A DNA stretch of 64,000 bases from an uncultured Lachnospiraceae bacterium (lineage in GTDB: Bacteria; Bacillota; Clostridia; Lachnospirales; Lachnospiraceae), in assembly GCA_947172645.1 (NCBI GenBank), contig CAMWBY010000010.1:80772-144771 (forward strand), read 5' to 3'. Of this stretch, positions 25,373-34,961 are shown piece by piece. The notes beneath the pieces are model-generated. The model made no database searches. It saw only the letters and a list, made by a program, of their open reading frames with translations, and had not been told where the DNA came from. Numbering within the stretch: position 1 is the first letter of the stretch; every line of letters starts with the position of its first letter. A program made the position numbers and the translations under genes.

Positions 25373-26326
25373 TCAGCCGATAGACTCTTCCTCTTCCTTC
25401 TTCACGTCAAACAGCGCGTCCACGAACTGGTCCGCATCAAACTTCTGCAAATCTTCTATCGTCTCTCCGACCCCGATATATTTCACCGGAATCTGCAGTT
25501 CCGACTGGATTGCCACCGCGATGCCGCCTTTTGCCGTACCGTCCATCTTAGTCAGTATAATGCCCGTCAAGTCGGCAACCTCACCGAACTCCTTCGCCTG
25601 CTGCAGCGCATTCTGCCCGGTAGTGCCGTCCAAGACAACCAGGTTTTCCCTGTGCGCATCCGGAAATTCCTTGTCTATGATACGGTTAATTTTCTTTAGC
25701 TCTTCCATCAGGTTCTTCTTATTGTGCAGTCTTCCCGCCGTGTCGCACAAAAGCACGTCCACGCCCCGGGCCTTCGCCGCGTTCACCGCATCGTAAATCA
25801 CGCTTGCCGGGTCGGAGCCTTCACTGCCGCCGATGACGTCCACGCCTGCCCGGTTCGCCCATTCTCCAAGCTGTTCGCCCGCCGCCGCCCGGAAAGTATC
25901 TGCCGCCGCAATTAACACCCTGCGCCCCTGTCTCTTAAGCTTACCCGCAAGCTTTCCTACCGTGGTCGTCTTGCCCACGCCGTTGACGCCAATCACAAGC
26001 ACAATCGACTGTTTGTCCTCGAAATCGTAGGCCGTCTCTCCCACCTGCATCTGTTCCTTGATATTCTGAATCAAAAACCCTTTGCAGTCCGCCGGCGCCT
26101 TGATATGGTTCTCTTTCACCTGCTCCCGCAGTCTCTCAAGAATCGCCTCGGTGGCTTTCACGCCGATATCCCCCATAATGAGTATCTCTTCCAATTCCTC
26201 ATAGAAATCCTCATCAATACTGGAAAATCCGCCAAACACGGCGTCAATGCCGTGCACAATATTGTTTCTTGTCTTGGTCAGCCCTTCTTTTAACCTGCTG
26301 AAAAATCCTTTTTTCTCTTCACTCAT
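25373..26326 (-). CDS. ftsY: Signal recognition particle receptor FtsY
   Basis: The 317-residue SRP GTPase receptor lacks a long acidic A domain. The NG core shows GVNGVGKTTTVGKLAGKL, DTAGRLHNKKNLMEEL and LTKMDGTAKGG. It pairs with Ffh (16486-17853) to deliver nascent membrane proteins to SecYEG. The start codon overlaps the smc stop (TGATG), so translation is likely coupled. Confidence 0.97.
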   Translation of the reverse strand: MSEEKKGFFSRLKEGLTKTRNNIVHGIDAVFGGFSSIDEDFYEELEEILIMGDIGVKATEAILERLREQVKENHIKAPADCKGFLIQNIKEQMQVGETAYDFEDKQSIVLVIGVNGVGKTTTVGKLAGKLKRQGRRVLIAAADTFRAAAGEQLGEWANRAGVDVIGGSEGSDPASVIYDAVNAAKARGVDVLLCDTAGRLHNKKNLMEELKKINRIIDKEFPDAHRENLVVLDGTTGQNALQQAKEFGEVADLTGIILTKMDGTAKGGIAVAIQSELQIPVKYIGVGETIEDLQKFDADQFVDALFDVKKEEEESIG

Positions 26327-29300
26327 CAGTCATCCAATTCCTTATCAATCAAATTAACGCTTACCAACGTTGACACGCCCTTCTCCTGCATGGTGATGCC
26401 GTAGAGGCGGTCCGCCTTCTCCATCGTGCCACGCCTGTGGGTGATAACAATAAACTGCGTATTCTTCGTCAGCTTATGTAAATATTTGGCGAATCTGCCC
26501 ACGTTACTCTCGTCAAGCGCCGCCTCAATCTCGTCCAGAAGGCAGAAAGGCGAAGGCTTTAAATTCTGAATGGCAAATAAGAGACAGATAGCGGTCAGCG
26601 ACTTCTCCCCGCCGGACATCTGCATCATATTGACCAGTTTCTTCCCCGGCGGCTGGGCAATGATGCGGATGCCTGCCTCCAGCACATCCTCTTCTTCAAT
26701 CAGCTCAAGAGTTCCCTTGCCGCCGCCGAAAAGCTCCTTAAACACCTTGTCAAACTCTCTGTTAATCTCGGAGAATTTCTCGTTAAACTGTTTGCGCATG
26801 GAAGTGTCAAGTTCTTCGATAATGCCAAGCAGCGTCTTCTCCGCCTCCACCAAATCGTCATGCTGAGTCTTTAAAAAAGTATACCGCTCCATCAAGTTCT
26901 TATAGTCCTCGATGGCGTTGACGTTCACATCCCCCAATTTGCGGATAGCGTCTTTTAATGCCGTAATCTCTTTCTTCATGGAGGAAAGGTCGTTCATCTC
27001 ATCGTCCTTCAAAGACTCCGCATCCGAAAGCGTAATCTCGTACTCGTCCCACATATAGTTAATCTGGGATTCTATGGATTCCTCCATCCGCTCCCTCTGG
27101 CTTCCCAAGCGGTACACTTCCTTGTCAAGCGCCGTCATCCGCTGGGCCAGTTCTTCCCTGGAAGCAAAGAAATTCTTCTGTCTGGCGGACAGCTCTTCCT
27201 TCGCGGCAGTGTCCTCTTTCAGCTGTTTCTCCGCATCGGTCTGGGCGGTAAAAGAAGAAGCGATGGTTTTCTCAATCTCTGAAATGCTCTCCCTCTTGCG
27301 CTCTACTTCCTCCTTGCCAAGATGCAGTCCTTCCTGCACCTCTGTAAGCTCCGCCGTGTATCTGCCAATCTCACTCTCCACACGCTCTAAATTCTGGCGC
27401 TTAAAGTCTGCGCCCTGGCGCATCTTCTCCGCCTCCACATCCCACTCGGACACTTTGGACGCCTGCCCGGACTCCTTTATCCGTTCCTCTTCCAACTCTT
27501 TCTGGAACTGGGCAATCTGGGATTCCACATTCTTCTCAAGGGTCTCGGAGTCTTCCAGTTCCCTGGCAATCTCGTCCTTACCCACCTGCATCTCCTTAAT
27601 CTGCAGCTCAATGTCCTGTTCTTCGGACTTTAACTCGCCGAACCCTTCTTCCGTCTCGCTCTTCTTGTCCCTGGCCTGCATCACATTCATTCTCGCCGTG
27701 TTCTGCTCGATGAACTTGCGCTGTAACTGCCCCTTGACATCTTCCAGGCCAAGCCTGAGCTTATTCCTCCGGCGTTTCGTCTCCTCGATATCGTTCAGGA
27801 GTTTATCTACGTCAACCACATACTGCTTGACTTTCTTCTCCAGTTCCTCCATCTCCCGGCGTCTTCCCAGAAGATTGGAGTTATTCTTGAAGGCGCCGCC
27901 GCTGATTGCGCCGCCGGGCACAAGAAGTTCTCCTTCCAGGGTAACCATGCGGACGCCGTAGTCAAATTTCCTGGCAATCTTAACGGCATTGTCCACATTG
28001 TCAACCACCACAATCCGTCCAAGCATGGCTTTGGCTACGTTCCGGTACTTCTTGTCTGTTTTCACAAGCTCGTCCGCCATCCCGATGACGCCCTTCTCCT
28101 TCAGCGCCTCTTTGTTTTTAAACTCCTGGGGATGGGTGATACTCGTAAGAGGCAGGAAGGTAGCGCGGCCTGCTCTTGTCTTCTTTAAGTAGCCAATCAT
28201 GCGTTTGGCTGTCTCTTCGTCCTCTGTTACGATATTCTGGATATTGCCTCCAAGGGCTGTCTCAATAGCCGTCTCATATTTGGCTTCCGCCTGTATGATG
28301 TCCGCCACAACGCCGATGATGCCTTTTTCCTGGCCTTTATGTTCCATGACCGCCTTGACGCTTCCGCCGTATCCTTCATAGCGTTCCGTCAGGTTTGCCA
28401 ACGCTTCCAGCTTAGACTTCTCCTGGTGGTAAAGCACCTGTGTGTCCCGCAGCTTCTGGTCTCTGCCGGCAAGCTCTTCCCGAATCTCCCCAAGCTGTTC
28501 TTCCATGGACTCCTGCTGTTCGTTCAGCCCACGGATGACCACGTTGACAGCCTCGAACGCCTCTTCCAATTTCTTGATATTCTCCGTCTGTGCCGCCTCA
28601 TCCGACTTGGCACGCAAAAGCCTGGAATTTAATTCCGCCTTACGGATGCTTATCTGTTCCAGCATGGTATCGTAACGTCCAAGCTTGGACTTAATCGTCG
28701 CCCGGTTGTTCAGTGCGTCGATAATTGTATTCTTACCGCTTTCGATATGATTATTAAGCTCCGCGATTTTATTCTGTGTCTCTTCTAAGAGCCGCCTCGC
28801 CTCCGCCCGCTCCGTCTCGATTTCCATAAGCCTTTCGTCCGCCTCTTCCTTCTCGGACAGGATACTCTCTTTCTCCCTGGCATGGATATCAATCTGTTCC
28901 GTAATGCTGCGGATACGGTTCTGTAAATGTTCCTCGTTTCCTTCCGCAGAGTGAATCTGTTCCTTTAAGACATTAATCTCGCCCTCCAGTTTGGAACGCA
29001 TCACGCCGGTATCCGTCAAGGTCGCCCTGGCTGTCTCAATGGCATGGTCTAAGGCTTCGATTTTACCCTCTATCTGCTCATACTCTTCCTTAATATGTTC
29101 ATATTTATCCGTCGTCTCCGCCAAATCGTCGTTGGCGATTTTCAGATTCCCTTCCACCTCTGCAAGCTGCTGCCGCACCCGCACGTTTTCTAAGAGGAAG
29201 ACGTTCACGTCAAGGGTCTTAAGCTCTTCTTTTTTCTTCAGATAGACCTTGGCTTTCTCGGACTGCTTTTCCAGAGGGCCGGTCTGCTTTTCCAGTTCGG

Positions 29301-29886
29301 CAAGGATATCGTTGACACGCACCAGATTCTGCTTCTCGTCTTCCAGTTTCTTCTGCGCCGCATACTTCCTGCGCTTAAACTTGACGATGCCCGCCGCCTC
29401 GTCGAACAGTTCCCTTCTTTCCTCCGGCTTGCCGCTCAAAATCTTGTCAATCTGTCCCTGTCCGATGATAGAATATCCTTCCTTACCGATACCCGTATCA
29501 TAAAAAAGTTCATTCACGTCCTTCAGACGGCATATTGTCCCGTTAATCATATATTCGCTCTCACCCGAGCGGTATAGCCTTCTGGAGACCGTCACCTCAT
29601 CATAGTCGATGGCAAGCTGATGGTCGGCATTGTCCAGGGTAATCGCCACATAGGCATAGCCCAGGGGCTTTCGCATCTCTGTCCCGGAGAAGATGACGTC
29701 CTGCATGCTTGCCCCCCTGAGCTGTTTAATCCGCTGCTCGCCGAGCACCCATCTGACGGCGTCCGCCACGTTGCTCTTACCGGAGCCATTCGGCCCTACA
29801 ATACCCGTAATGCCATTGTGGAACTTGAAATTAATCTTGTTGGCAAAGGACTTAAACCCATGCACTTCTATACTCTTTAAATACAT
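26326..29886 (-). CDS. smc: Chromosome segregation SMC ATPase
   Basis: The 1186-residue protein is the core of bacterial condensin with ScpA/ScpB. N-terminal Walker A GPNGSGKSNVADAVRW, a long coiled coil, a hinge around 510-650 (RYEGYGGSVKAVM region), a second coiled coil, then the signature SGGEKSLTAICLLFAIQ and Walker B PFCLLDEIEAALDESN. The start MYLKSIEVHGFKSFA follows GGAGG; the frame is open 22 codons further but without support. It lies between rnc and ftsY, the conserved Firmicutes order. Confidence 0.97.
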   Translation of the reverse strand: MYLKSIEVHGFKSFANKINFKFHNGITGIVGPNGSGKSNVADAVRWVLGEQRIKQLRGASMQDVIFSGTEMRKPLGYAYVAITLDNADHQLAIDYDEVTVSRRLYRSGESEYMINGTICRLKDVNELFYDTGIGKEGYSIIGQGQIDKILSGKPEERRELFDEAAGIVKFKRRKYAAQKKLEDEKQNLVRVNDILAELEKQTGPLEKQSEKAKVYLKKKEELKTLDVNVFLLENVRVRQQLAEVEGNLKIANDDLAETTDKYEHIKEEYEQIEGKIEALDHAIETARATLTDTGVMRSKLEGEINVLKEQIHSAEGNEEHLQNRIRSITEQIDIHAREKESILSEKEEADERLMEIETERAEARRLLEETQNKIAELNNHIESGKNTIIDALNNRATIKSKLGRYDTMLEQISIRKAELNSRLLRAKSDEAAQTENIKKLEEAFEAVNVVIRGLNEQQESMEEQLGEIREELAGRDQKLRDTQVLYHQEKSKLEALANLTERYEGYGGSVKAVMEHKGQEKGIIGVVADIIQAEAKYETAIETALGGNIQNIVTEDEETAKRMIGYLKKTRAGRATFLPLTSITHPQEFKNKEALKEKGVIGMADELVKTDKKYRNVAKAMLGRIVVVDNVDNAVKIARKFDYGVRMVTLEGELLVPGGAISGGAFKNNSNLLGRRREMEELEKKVKQYVVDVDKLLNDIEETKRRRNKLRLGLEDVKGQLQRKFIEQNTARMNVMQARDKKSETEEGFGELKSEEQDIELQIKEMQVGKDEIARELEDSETLEKNVESQIAQFQKELEEERIKESGQASKVSEWDVEAEKMRQGADFKRQNLERVESEIGRYTAELTEVQEGLHLGKEEVERKRESISEIEKTIASSFTAQTDAEKQLKEDTAAKEELSARQKNFFASREELAQRMTALDKEVYRLGSQRERMEESIESQINYMWDEYEITLSDAESLKDDEMNDLSSMKKEITALKDAIRKLGDVNVNAIEDYKNLMERYTFLKTQHDDLVEAEKTLLGIIEELDTSMRKQFNEKFSEINREFDKVFKELFGGGKGTLELIEEEDVLEAGIRIIAQPPGKKLVNMMQMSGGEKSLTAICLLFAIQNLKPSPFCLLDEIEAALDESNVGRFAKYLHKLTKNTQFIVITHRRGTMEKADRLYGITMQEKGVSTLVSVNLIDKELDD

Positions 29887-29948
29887 AATCCTCCATCTCT
29901 GACTTAAATTTCCGATTGAAAAAGAGATACCCCGACGCTCATGCCGTA

Positions 29949-30644
29949 TCAATGCAATTCCATGCTCTGGGACACAAGCGCTTCATACGCCGCCTGCTGT
30001 TCCGCCGCTTTCTTGGAATGCCCGGTGCCCGTTCCGACTTTCACGTCGCCCACCATCGCTTCCACAAGAAAGGTTTTGTCGTGTTCCGGGCCTTCTTCCC
30101 TCACAAGTTCATAGTGAAGCGTGCCTTTATTCTCCTTCTGCACTTCTTCCTGCAAAATCGTCTTGGCATCATAAAATAACTGTTTATGCTCTAAATCCGA
30201 CAAGACAAATCTCTCGATAAAAGCCTTTGCATCTTCCATCCCGCTGTCCACATAGATAGCGCCTATGGTTGCCTCCATAACATCCGATATGATAGAATCT
30301 CTTCCTCTTCCTCCAGTGGCTTCCTCTCCTTTACCCAACAGCATATACTGCTCCAGGCCAATCTGTCTGGCACAGAATGCCAACGCTGGTTCGCACACAA
30401 TTGATGAACGGTACTTCGTCATCTTTCCTTCCGGCATATCCGGACGCGTCCGGAAAATATAATCGCTGCTGACTAGTTCCAACACGGCGTCCCCGAGAAA
30501 CTCTAACCGCTCATAGTCCTCAAATTTATTGATTTTTTGTTCATTGGCATAAGAACTATGGGTCAGCGCCTGTCTGAGCAGGCGTTTGTCACGGAAGCAA
30601 TATCCAATCTTATGCTCCATCTGTGCCAATCTCTCTTCAATCAT
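29949..30644 (-). CDS. rnc: Ribonuclease III
   Basis: The 231-residue dsRNA endonuclease processes rRNA precursors and degrades sense-antisense duplexes. The RNase III signature ERLEFLGDAVLELVSSDYIF is present, as is the second acidic site (MEATIGAIYVDSG). A dsRNA-binding domain occupies the last 70 residues and ends GTGHSKKAAEQQAAYEALVS. The ATG at 30644 is six bases from GGAGG; one two codons earlier overlaps it. It could act on the toxin-antitoxin duplexes near 7 kb. Confidence 0.96.
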   Translation of the reverse strand: MIEERLAQMEHKIGYCFRDKRLLRQALTHSSYANEQKINKFEDYERLEFLGDAVLELVSSDYIFRTRPDMPEGKMTKYRSSIVCEPALAFCARQIGLEQYMLLGKGEEATGGRGRDSIISDVMEATIGAIYVDSGMEDAKAFIERFVLSDLEHKQLFYDAKTILQEEVQKENKGTLHYELVREEGPEHDKTFLVEAMVGDVKVGTGTGHSKKAAEQQAAYEALVSQSMELH

Positions 30645-30667
30645 ATGCATCCTCCATCTATAACATG

Positions 30668-30698
30668 GGAAAGCCCTTTCTGGCGGAAAGGGCTTTCC
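30668..30698 (-). terminator. Hairpin between acpP and rnc
   Basis: A 13-bp stem (GGAAAGCCCTTTC / GAAAGGGCTTTCC) with a 5-base loop. Only a weak T-tract follows on the minus strand, so partial termination or mRNA protection after acpP is plausible. Confidence 0.6.
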
Positions 30699-30707
30699 TC
30701 ATTTATC

Positions 30708-30938
30708 TTATGACATTGAACTCTTAATCAGTGCAACGGCTTCTTCCACTGTCGTGATATGCTCCGCCTTGTCCGCCGGTATCTCGATTTCGAAAGCTTC
30801 TTCGATTCCCATAATAATCTGGAATACATCCAAAGAATCGGCTCCTAAGTCTTCCATAAAAGTAGTCTCTGGCGTAACTTCATTCGGGTCTACGTTCAGT
30901 ACATTTGCTATGACTTCCCTCAGCTTATCAAATTCCAT
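30708..30938 (-). CDS. acpP: Acyl carrier protein
   Basis: The 76-residue ACP has the phosphopantetheine Ser in GADSLDVFQIIM and an acidic helix II. It carries growing acyl chains in fatty acid synthesis. The start MEFDKLREVIANVL is preceded by GGGGG at about 10 bases. It lies after plsX, which uses acyl-ACP as substrate. Confidence 0.96.
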   Translation of the reverse strand: MEFDKLREVIANVLNVDPNEVTPETTFMEDLGADSLDVFQIIMGIEEAFEIEIPADKAEHITTVEEAVALIKSSMS

Positions 30939-31012
30939 GCGGCAGCCAACCCCCTTATCTTTATCTGTCGTCCATCCATGCCCCATTATCCGCACAATAC
31001 ATTGCAGTATCC

Positions 31013-32029
31013 CTACTCTGCTTCTTTTACCTGAATCATCTCTTTTATCTTCTCGTTAATCTTCTGCTCCGTAAAAGTGATACACTGCAAAATCGAATTC
31101 TTAATCTCTATGGATTTCGAGCTACCATGCGTCTTAACCACAAGTCCTTTCAATCCAAGTAACGGTGCTCCGCCGTACTGTTCCAAATCAAAAGCTTTCA
31201 AAGTCTCTTTCAGGGCGGGTTTCACAAGGAGCGCCCCTATCTTGCTGCGCAGGTTCGTCATCATGCCCGCCTTCACCGTCTTAATCAGCGTGCTTCCTAC
31301 TCCTTCGTATGTTTTGAGCACCACGTTGCCCACAAACGCCTCACATACGATGACGTCCGCCGCGCCTGCCGGAATATCCCTTGCTTCCACACTTCCTATA
31401 AAATTGATGCCGGGGCAGCTTTTTAGAAGCGGGAATGTCTCCTTCACAAGAGCATTGCCCTTCTCTTCCTCAGCGCCGATATTCACAATGCCGACCTTCG
31501 GGTTTTTAACACCCATGACATGCTCCATATATATAGAACCCATCTTCGCAAACTGGACAAGATGGGACGGCCTGGCGTCCACATTCGCACCACAATCAAT
31601 CAACAGGGAGCATCCCTTCTCTGTAGGGATTAACGGCGCCAGGGGCGGCCTCTCCACTCCCTTGATACGCCCGACGATGACTTGTCCGCCCACCAGGGTC
31701 GCCCCCGTGCTGCCTGCGGACACAAACGCATCGCAGGTACCGTCTTTTACCAGGTTCAACGCCTTTACAAGGGAAGAGTCCTTCTTCTTGCGGATTGCCA
31801 TGACGGGCGGCTCCGCCGTCTCTATCACTTCCGTGGCGGGAACCACCTCAAGCTGTTCCTTCACGTATGTATAACCCGCCAGCTTTCTCTCCAGCACATC
31901 CTGTTTTCCAACCAGATATACCTTAACTTTCTTACTTTCATTGACGGCTTCCACCGCGCCCTTGACAATCTCCGCCGGAGCGTTGTCGCCGCCCATCGCA
32001 TCTACCGCTACTTTTACAAATTCACTCAT
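31013..32029 (-). CDS. plsX: Phosphate acyltransferase PlsX
   Basis: The 338-residue enzyme makes acyl-phosphate from acyl-ACP as the first step of phosphatidic acid synthesis. VAVDAMGGDNAPAEIVKG, the N-terminal family hallmark, and SAGSTGATLVGGQVIVGR are present. I chose MSEFVKVAVDAMGG at 32029, as in homologues, although the ribosome binding site is modest; an ATG 12 codons upstream is the alternative. It is the first gene after the promoter at 32122-32150. Confidence 0.95.
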   Translation of the reverse strand: MSEFVKVAVDAMGGDNAPAEIVKGAVEAVNESKKVKVYLVGKQDVLERKLAGYTYVKEQLEVVPATEVIETAEPPVMAIRKKKDSSLVKALNLVKDGTCDAFVSAGSTGATLVGGQVIVGRIKGVERPPLAPLIPTEKGCSLLIDCGANVDARPSHLVQFAKMGSIYMEHVMGVKNPKVGIVNIGAEEEKGNALVKETFPLLKSCPGINFIGSVEARDIPAGAADVIVCEAFVGNVVLKTYEGVGSTLIKTVKAGMMTNLRSKIGALLVKPALKETLKAFDLEQYGGAPLLGLKGLVVKTHGSSKSIEIKNSILQCITFTEQKINEKIKEMIQVKEAE

Positions 32030-32121
32030 CTTAAAACTGTACCTTTCTAACTGCCTGTCAAACATCGGCAGGATATATGTTACAATGTTGGTTTAGGTAT
32101 TTGACTTAGACATTATACATT

Positions 32122-32150
32122 AATATACTAAATATGCCTGTAAAAGTCAA
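32122..32150 (-). promoter_or_regulatory. Sigma-A promoter of the plsX-acpP-rnc-smc-ftsY-ilvA operon
   Basis: On the minus strand TTGACT and TATATT are separated by 17 bases. A second TATAAT lies a few bases downstream. The leader of about 85 bases contains no FapR-like palindrome that I could recognise. Confidence 0.75.
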
Positions 32151-32217
32151 CATCTGTGCGACGGCAGGGCACCGAGGCAGGATTCAAAAATATTATCGTA
32201 CTTTCTATAACATAAAA

Positions 32218-32248
32218 AAGAAGATATCCGGAAACCTTCAATCTTCTT
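32218..32248 (-). terminator. Terminator after the coiled-coil repeat gene
   Basis: Stem AAGAAGAT / ATCTTCTT, followed on the minus strand by a TTTTTTATG tract. Confidence 0.75.
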
Positions 32249-32291
32249 TCTATGTGCCGCAAATATATTTTTCCGCAAAAGCTTTTATCCG

Positions 32292-32654
32292 CTATGCCGT
32301 TCTTCTCTCTAATTCTTCAATTCTTTTCGTCAAGTCATCCATCATTCTTAATAGCAGCGCCGTGTTATCGCTTTCTAATCTGGTAATACGGTAGTACTGC
32401 CTTAGCTCGTCCAAATTTTCCTGTACTTTCTCTATCTGCCTCTCCAAAATACTTCTTGTACGCTCTATCTCGCCCACGACAAACTGCTCCGATTTCTCTA
32501 TGCGCTCATCCACTTCTTCCAACACATGCTGCTCCGATTTCGTTATGCGCTTATCCACTTCACCTAGCACATACTGCTCTGACTTCGTTATGCGCTCGTC
32601 TATAACAGATTCCATCATACTTTTTAAAGCATCTAAGTCTTTCGGGTCAAGCAT
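32292..32654 (-). CDS. Hypothetical coiled-coil protein with 15-residue repeats
   Basis: The 120-residue protein is not recognised as a known family. Residues about 18-62 hold three consecutive 15-residue units: DERITKSEQYVLGEV, DKRITKSEQHVLEEV and DERIEKSEQFVVGEI. The rest is highly charged and helical with a C-terminal TKRIEELERR. There is no signal or membrane segment. AGGAGG precedes the ATG at 32654. It has its own terminator and lies between the rpmF terminator and plsX promoter, interrupting the common rpmF-plsX order. Similar short coiled-coil proteins are common in Lachnospiraceae but uncharacterised. Confidence 0.75.
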   Translation of the reverse strand: MLDPKDLDALKSMMESVIDERITKSEQYVLGEVDKRITKSEQHVLEEVDERIEKSEQFVVGEIERTRSILERQIEKVQENLDELRQYYRITRLESDNTALLLRMMDDLTKRIEELERRTA

Positions 32655-32733
32655 TGCACATCCCTCCTTCCTCTGCAATTTAATTATACCAAATCACATA
32701 TTTTTTTCAACCGGTTATTTGTTGCGCATAAAA

Positions 32734-32772
32734 AAATCAAGGGTCATATATTTCTTTCCGAACCCTTGATTT
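32734..32772 (-). terminator. Terminator of the yceD-rpmF operon
   Basis: An 11-bp perfect stem (AAATCAAGGGT / ACCCTTGATTT) is followed on the minus strand by TTTTTTT. It lies about 90 bases after the rpmF stop. Confidence 0.9.
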
Positions 32773-32860
32773 CTCTACGTTTCCTACAGCTAACGCCACC
32801 TGTGACAGTCTCCAAACATCCGCACAGGCACGGCTGCTTTTGGCTCATTATCCACAGGGA

Positions 32861-33040
32861 TTAGTCCACTGCGATAATCTCTTTCTTATTGTACGTCCCA
32901 CACTTCTTGCATACCCTGTGAGGTACCATCAAAGCGCCGCATTTGCTGCACTTTACCAATGTAGAAGCACCCATTTTCCAGTTTGCTCTTCTCTTATCTC
33001 TTCTGCTCTTAGAAGATTTGTTCTTAGGACAAATAGACAT
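32861..33040 (-). CDS. rpmF: 50S ribosomal protein L32
   Basis: The 59-residue protein begins MSICPKNKSSKSRRDKRRAN and has two CxxC knuckles (CSKCGAL, CKKCGTY), the zinc-binding form of L32. An AAGGAGG site fixes the start at 33040. It follows yceD, as in most bacteria. Confidence 0.96.
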   Translation of the reverse strand: MSICPKNKSSKSRRDKRRANWKMGASTLVKCSKCGALMVPHRVCKKCGTYNKKEIIAVD

Positions 33041-33042
33041 CG

Positions 33043-33570
33043 TCACACCTCCTTATTCCCGTTAAAAATATCCTTGATTACTGCCATCCTGGGGTCAGGA
33101 ACAAATGTATCACAGCCGCATGTTCCTGTATTCAGGTCCATACCGCACTGACGACATATTCCAAGGCAGTCAGGCTTACATAAGACCTTCATAGGCCAGT
33201 TAATTACAATTTCATTGTTCAGGAAGTCTTCCACATCCATCTGATAGCCATCCATAAATCCCTGCTCGTCTTCCGCATCAGGAATATCCGTAACCACATC
33301 CGGCGCGAACACCTCCTGGTCAAACCGAAGATACAGCGTCTTATCCACAGGCTTTAAGCATCTGCTGCAGTGCATCGTAAAAGTTATCTCCGCGCTTCCC
33401 GACACCCGCGCCCTGCCTTTGCCGATATTGACAAATGCCAGCTCGACGGGATGCTTGTCTGCCACCGGAAAAACCTCGCCGCCAATCACCGCCTGGTCAG
33501 CTTCCCATTCCGCCTGTGCCGTGACTTCCTTACCTTCCTTCGTTAACACATCAGTTAAGTTCACGTACAT
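33043..33570 (-). CDS. yceD: YceD / DUF177 family protein
   Basis: The 175-residue protein has the DUF177 Cys pairs CSRCLKPVD and CKPDCLGICRQCGMDLNTGT. Homologues always precede rpmF; a role in 23S rRNA handling or ribosome maturation has been reported for the plant and E. coli members. It ends three bases before the rpmF start. Confidence 0.9.
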   Translation of the reverse strand: MYVNLTDVLTKEGKEVTAQAEWEADQAVIGGEVFPVADKHPVELAFVNIGKGRARVSGSAEITFTMHCSRCLKPVDKTLYLRFDQEVFAPDVVTDIPDAEDEQGFMDGYQMDVEDFLNNEIVINWPMKVLCKPDCLGICRQCGMDLNTGTCGCDTFVPDPRMAVIKDIFNGNKEV

Positions 33571-33596
33571 AGTTGACTCCTATCCACACCTAAATA

Positions 33597-33625
33597 AGTA
33601 TACTCATGGAAATATGGTTTGTCAA
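33597..33625 (-). promoter_or_regulatory. Sigma-A promoter of yceD-rpmF
   Basis: TTGACA and TATACT, 17 bases apart on the minus strand, lie about 30 bases before the yceD start codon. Confidence 0.85.
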
Positions 33626-33717
33626 CCACTAATTTCTGCCTAAACCGCCGCCATTCATAAGTCACCAGAATATATATTGTGGCTAATATATGACTGATTG
33701 ACTGCTGAACTGTTACA

Positions 33718-34719
33718 TTATGCAAGCTGTGCCTGCACCGCCGTGAGGGCTACCACACCTACGATATCTTCCCAGGAGCACCCGCGGGACAGGTCGTTGA
33801 CAGGCTTGGAGATACCCTGCAGCATAGGTCCGTACGCCTCGGCCTTACCAAGCCTCTGTACTAACTTATAGCCGATATTTCCGCAGTCCAGATTAGGGAA
33901 AATCAGCACATTTGCCTTTCCTGCCACTTCGCTGCCGGGTGCTTTGGACTTCGCCACCTGGGGTACCAAAGCCGCGTCAGACTGCAATTCCCCGTCGATA
34001 CAAAGGTGCGGGTACTGCTCATGTGCGATTCTTGTGGCCTCCACCATCTTGTCCACAAGAGGATGCTTCGCGCTTCCCTTCGTGGAGTGGGAAAGCATTG
34101 CAATAATCGGTTTCGCGCCTACCAGGCTCTTGAAACTCTTCGCGGAAGTATCCGCAATAGCCGCCAATTCTTCCGGGGTCGGGTCCTGATTCAGTCCACA
34201 GTCCGCAAAGAGGAAGGTTCCCTTCTCTCCAAGTACACAGTCCGGCACATCCATAATAAAGAAACCGGATACCAGTTTCACACCCGGAGCCGTCTTTAAA
34301 ATCTGCAGCGCAGGGCGCAGTGTATCCGCAGTCGCGTGACAGGCTCCCGCCACCATACCTTCGGCGTCGTTCGCCTTAACCATAACAACGCCGAAGGTAA
34401 GATAATCCTTTAAAAGTATCTCCCTGGCCTTCTCCGGCGTCATGCCCTTATTTTTCCTTGTCTCAAATAATAAATTCACATATTCGTCAAGCTTATCCGT
34501 CGTCTCCGGGTCAATTATCGTAACGCCGTCCAGCTCTACCTCCAGCCAGCCCGCGCCGTCCATGATTTTCTCTTCATTGCCGACCATAATGATATCTGCA
34601 ATCCCCTCTTTCAGGATATTCGCCGCGGCAATCAGCGTTCTCTTATCGTTCGTCTCCGGCAGGACGATAGTTTTCTTGTCGCTTCTTGCTTTCTCTTTCA
34701 TCAAATCAATATAAGACAT
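33718..34719 (-). CDS. pta: Phosphate acetyltransferase
   Basis: The 333-residue short-form Pta interconverts acetyl-CoA and acetyl-phosphate. The PTA_PTB core runs throughout; KTAPGVKLVSGFFIMD and the C-terminal NVLIFPNLDCGNIGYKLVQR are diagnostic. No DRTGG or BioD-like extension is present. Acetate kinase, its usual partner for ATP generation, is not adjacent; the downstream neighbours are yceD-rpmF. AAGGAAGGAG precedes the ATG. Confidence 0.96.
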   Translation of the reverse strand: MSYIDLMKEKARSDKKTIVLPETNDKRTLIAAANILKEGIADIIMVGNEEKIMDGAGWLEVELDGVTIIDPETTDKLDEYVNLLFETRKNKGMTPEKAREILLKDYLTFGVVMVKANDAEGMVAGACHATADTLRPALQILKTAPGVKLVSGFFIMDVPDCVLGEKGTFLFADCGLNQDPTPEELAAIADTSAKSFKSLVGAKPIIAMLSHSTKGSAKHPLVDKMVEATRIAHEQYPHLCIDGELQSDAALVPQVAKSKAPGSEVAGKANVLIFPNLDCGNIGYKLVQRLGKAEAYGPMLQGISKPVNDLSRGCSWEDIVGVVALTAVQAQLA

Positions 34720-34759
34720 GCTGCTCTCCTTCCTTCATACCTAAGATTCCATATCCAAA

Positions 34760-34788
34760 ATTATACAGAAATAAACGATTCCATACAA
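34760..34788 (-). promoter_or_regulatory. Promoter of pta
   Basis: TTGTAT and a consensus TATAAT are 17 bases apart on the minus strand, in the divergent region between pta and tmcAL. I see no equally good promoter for tmcAL on the plus strand. Confidence 0.6.
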
Positions 34789-34961
34789 GACACATTCCCT
34801 CATTTTTTATGAAAAATGGGCGAAAGAAGGAAAACCGTCAAGAAGCAGCAAAATAATTCACACAAAATGCCAAAAATTAGATAAAAATAGATACAAAATA
34901 AGATTTTTATGATAAACTGATATTAGATATATAACATACATCAAACAGGGGAATTTTAGAC

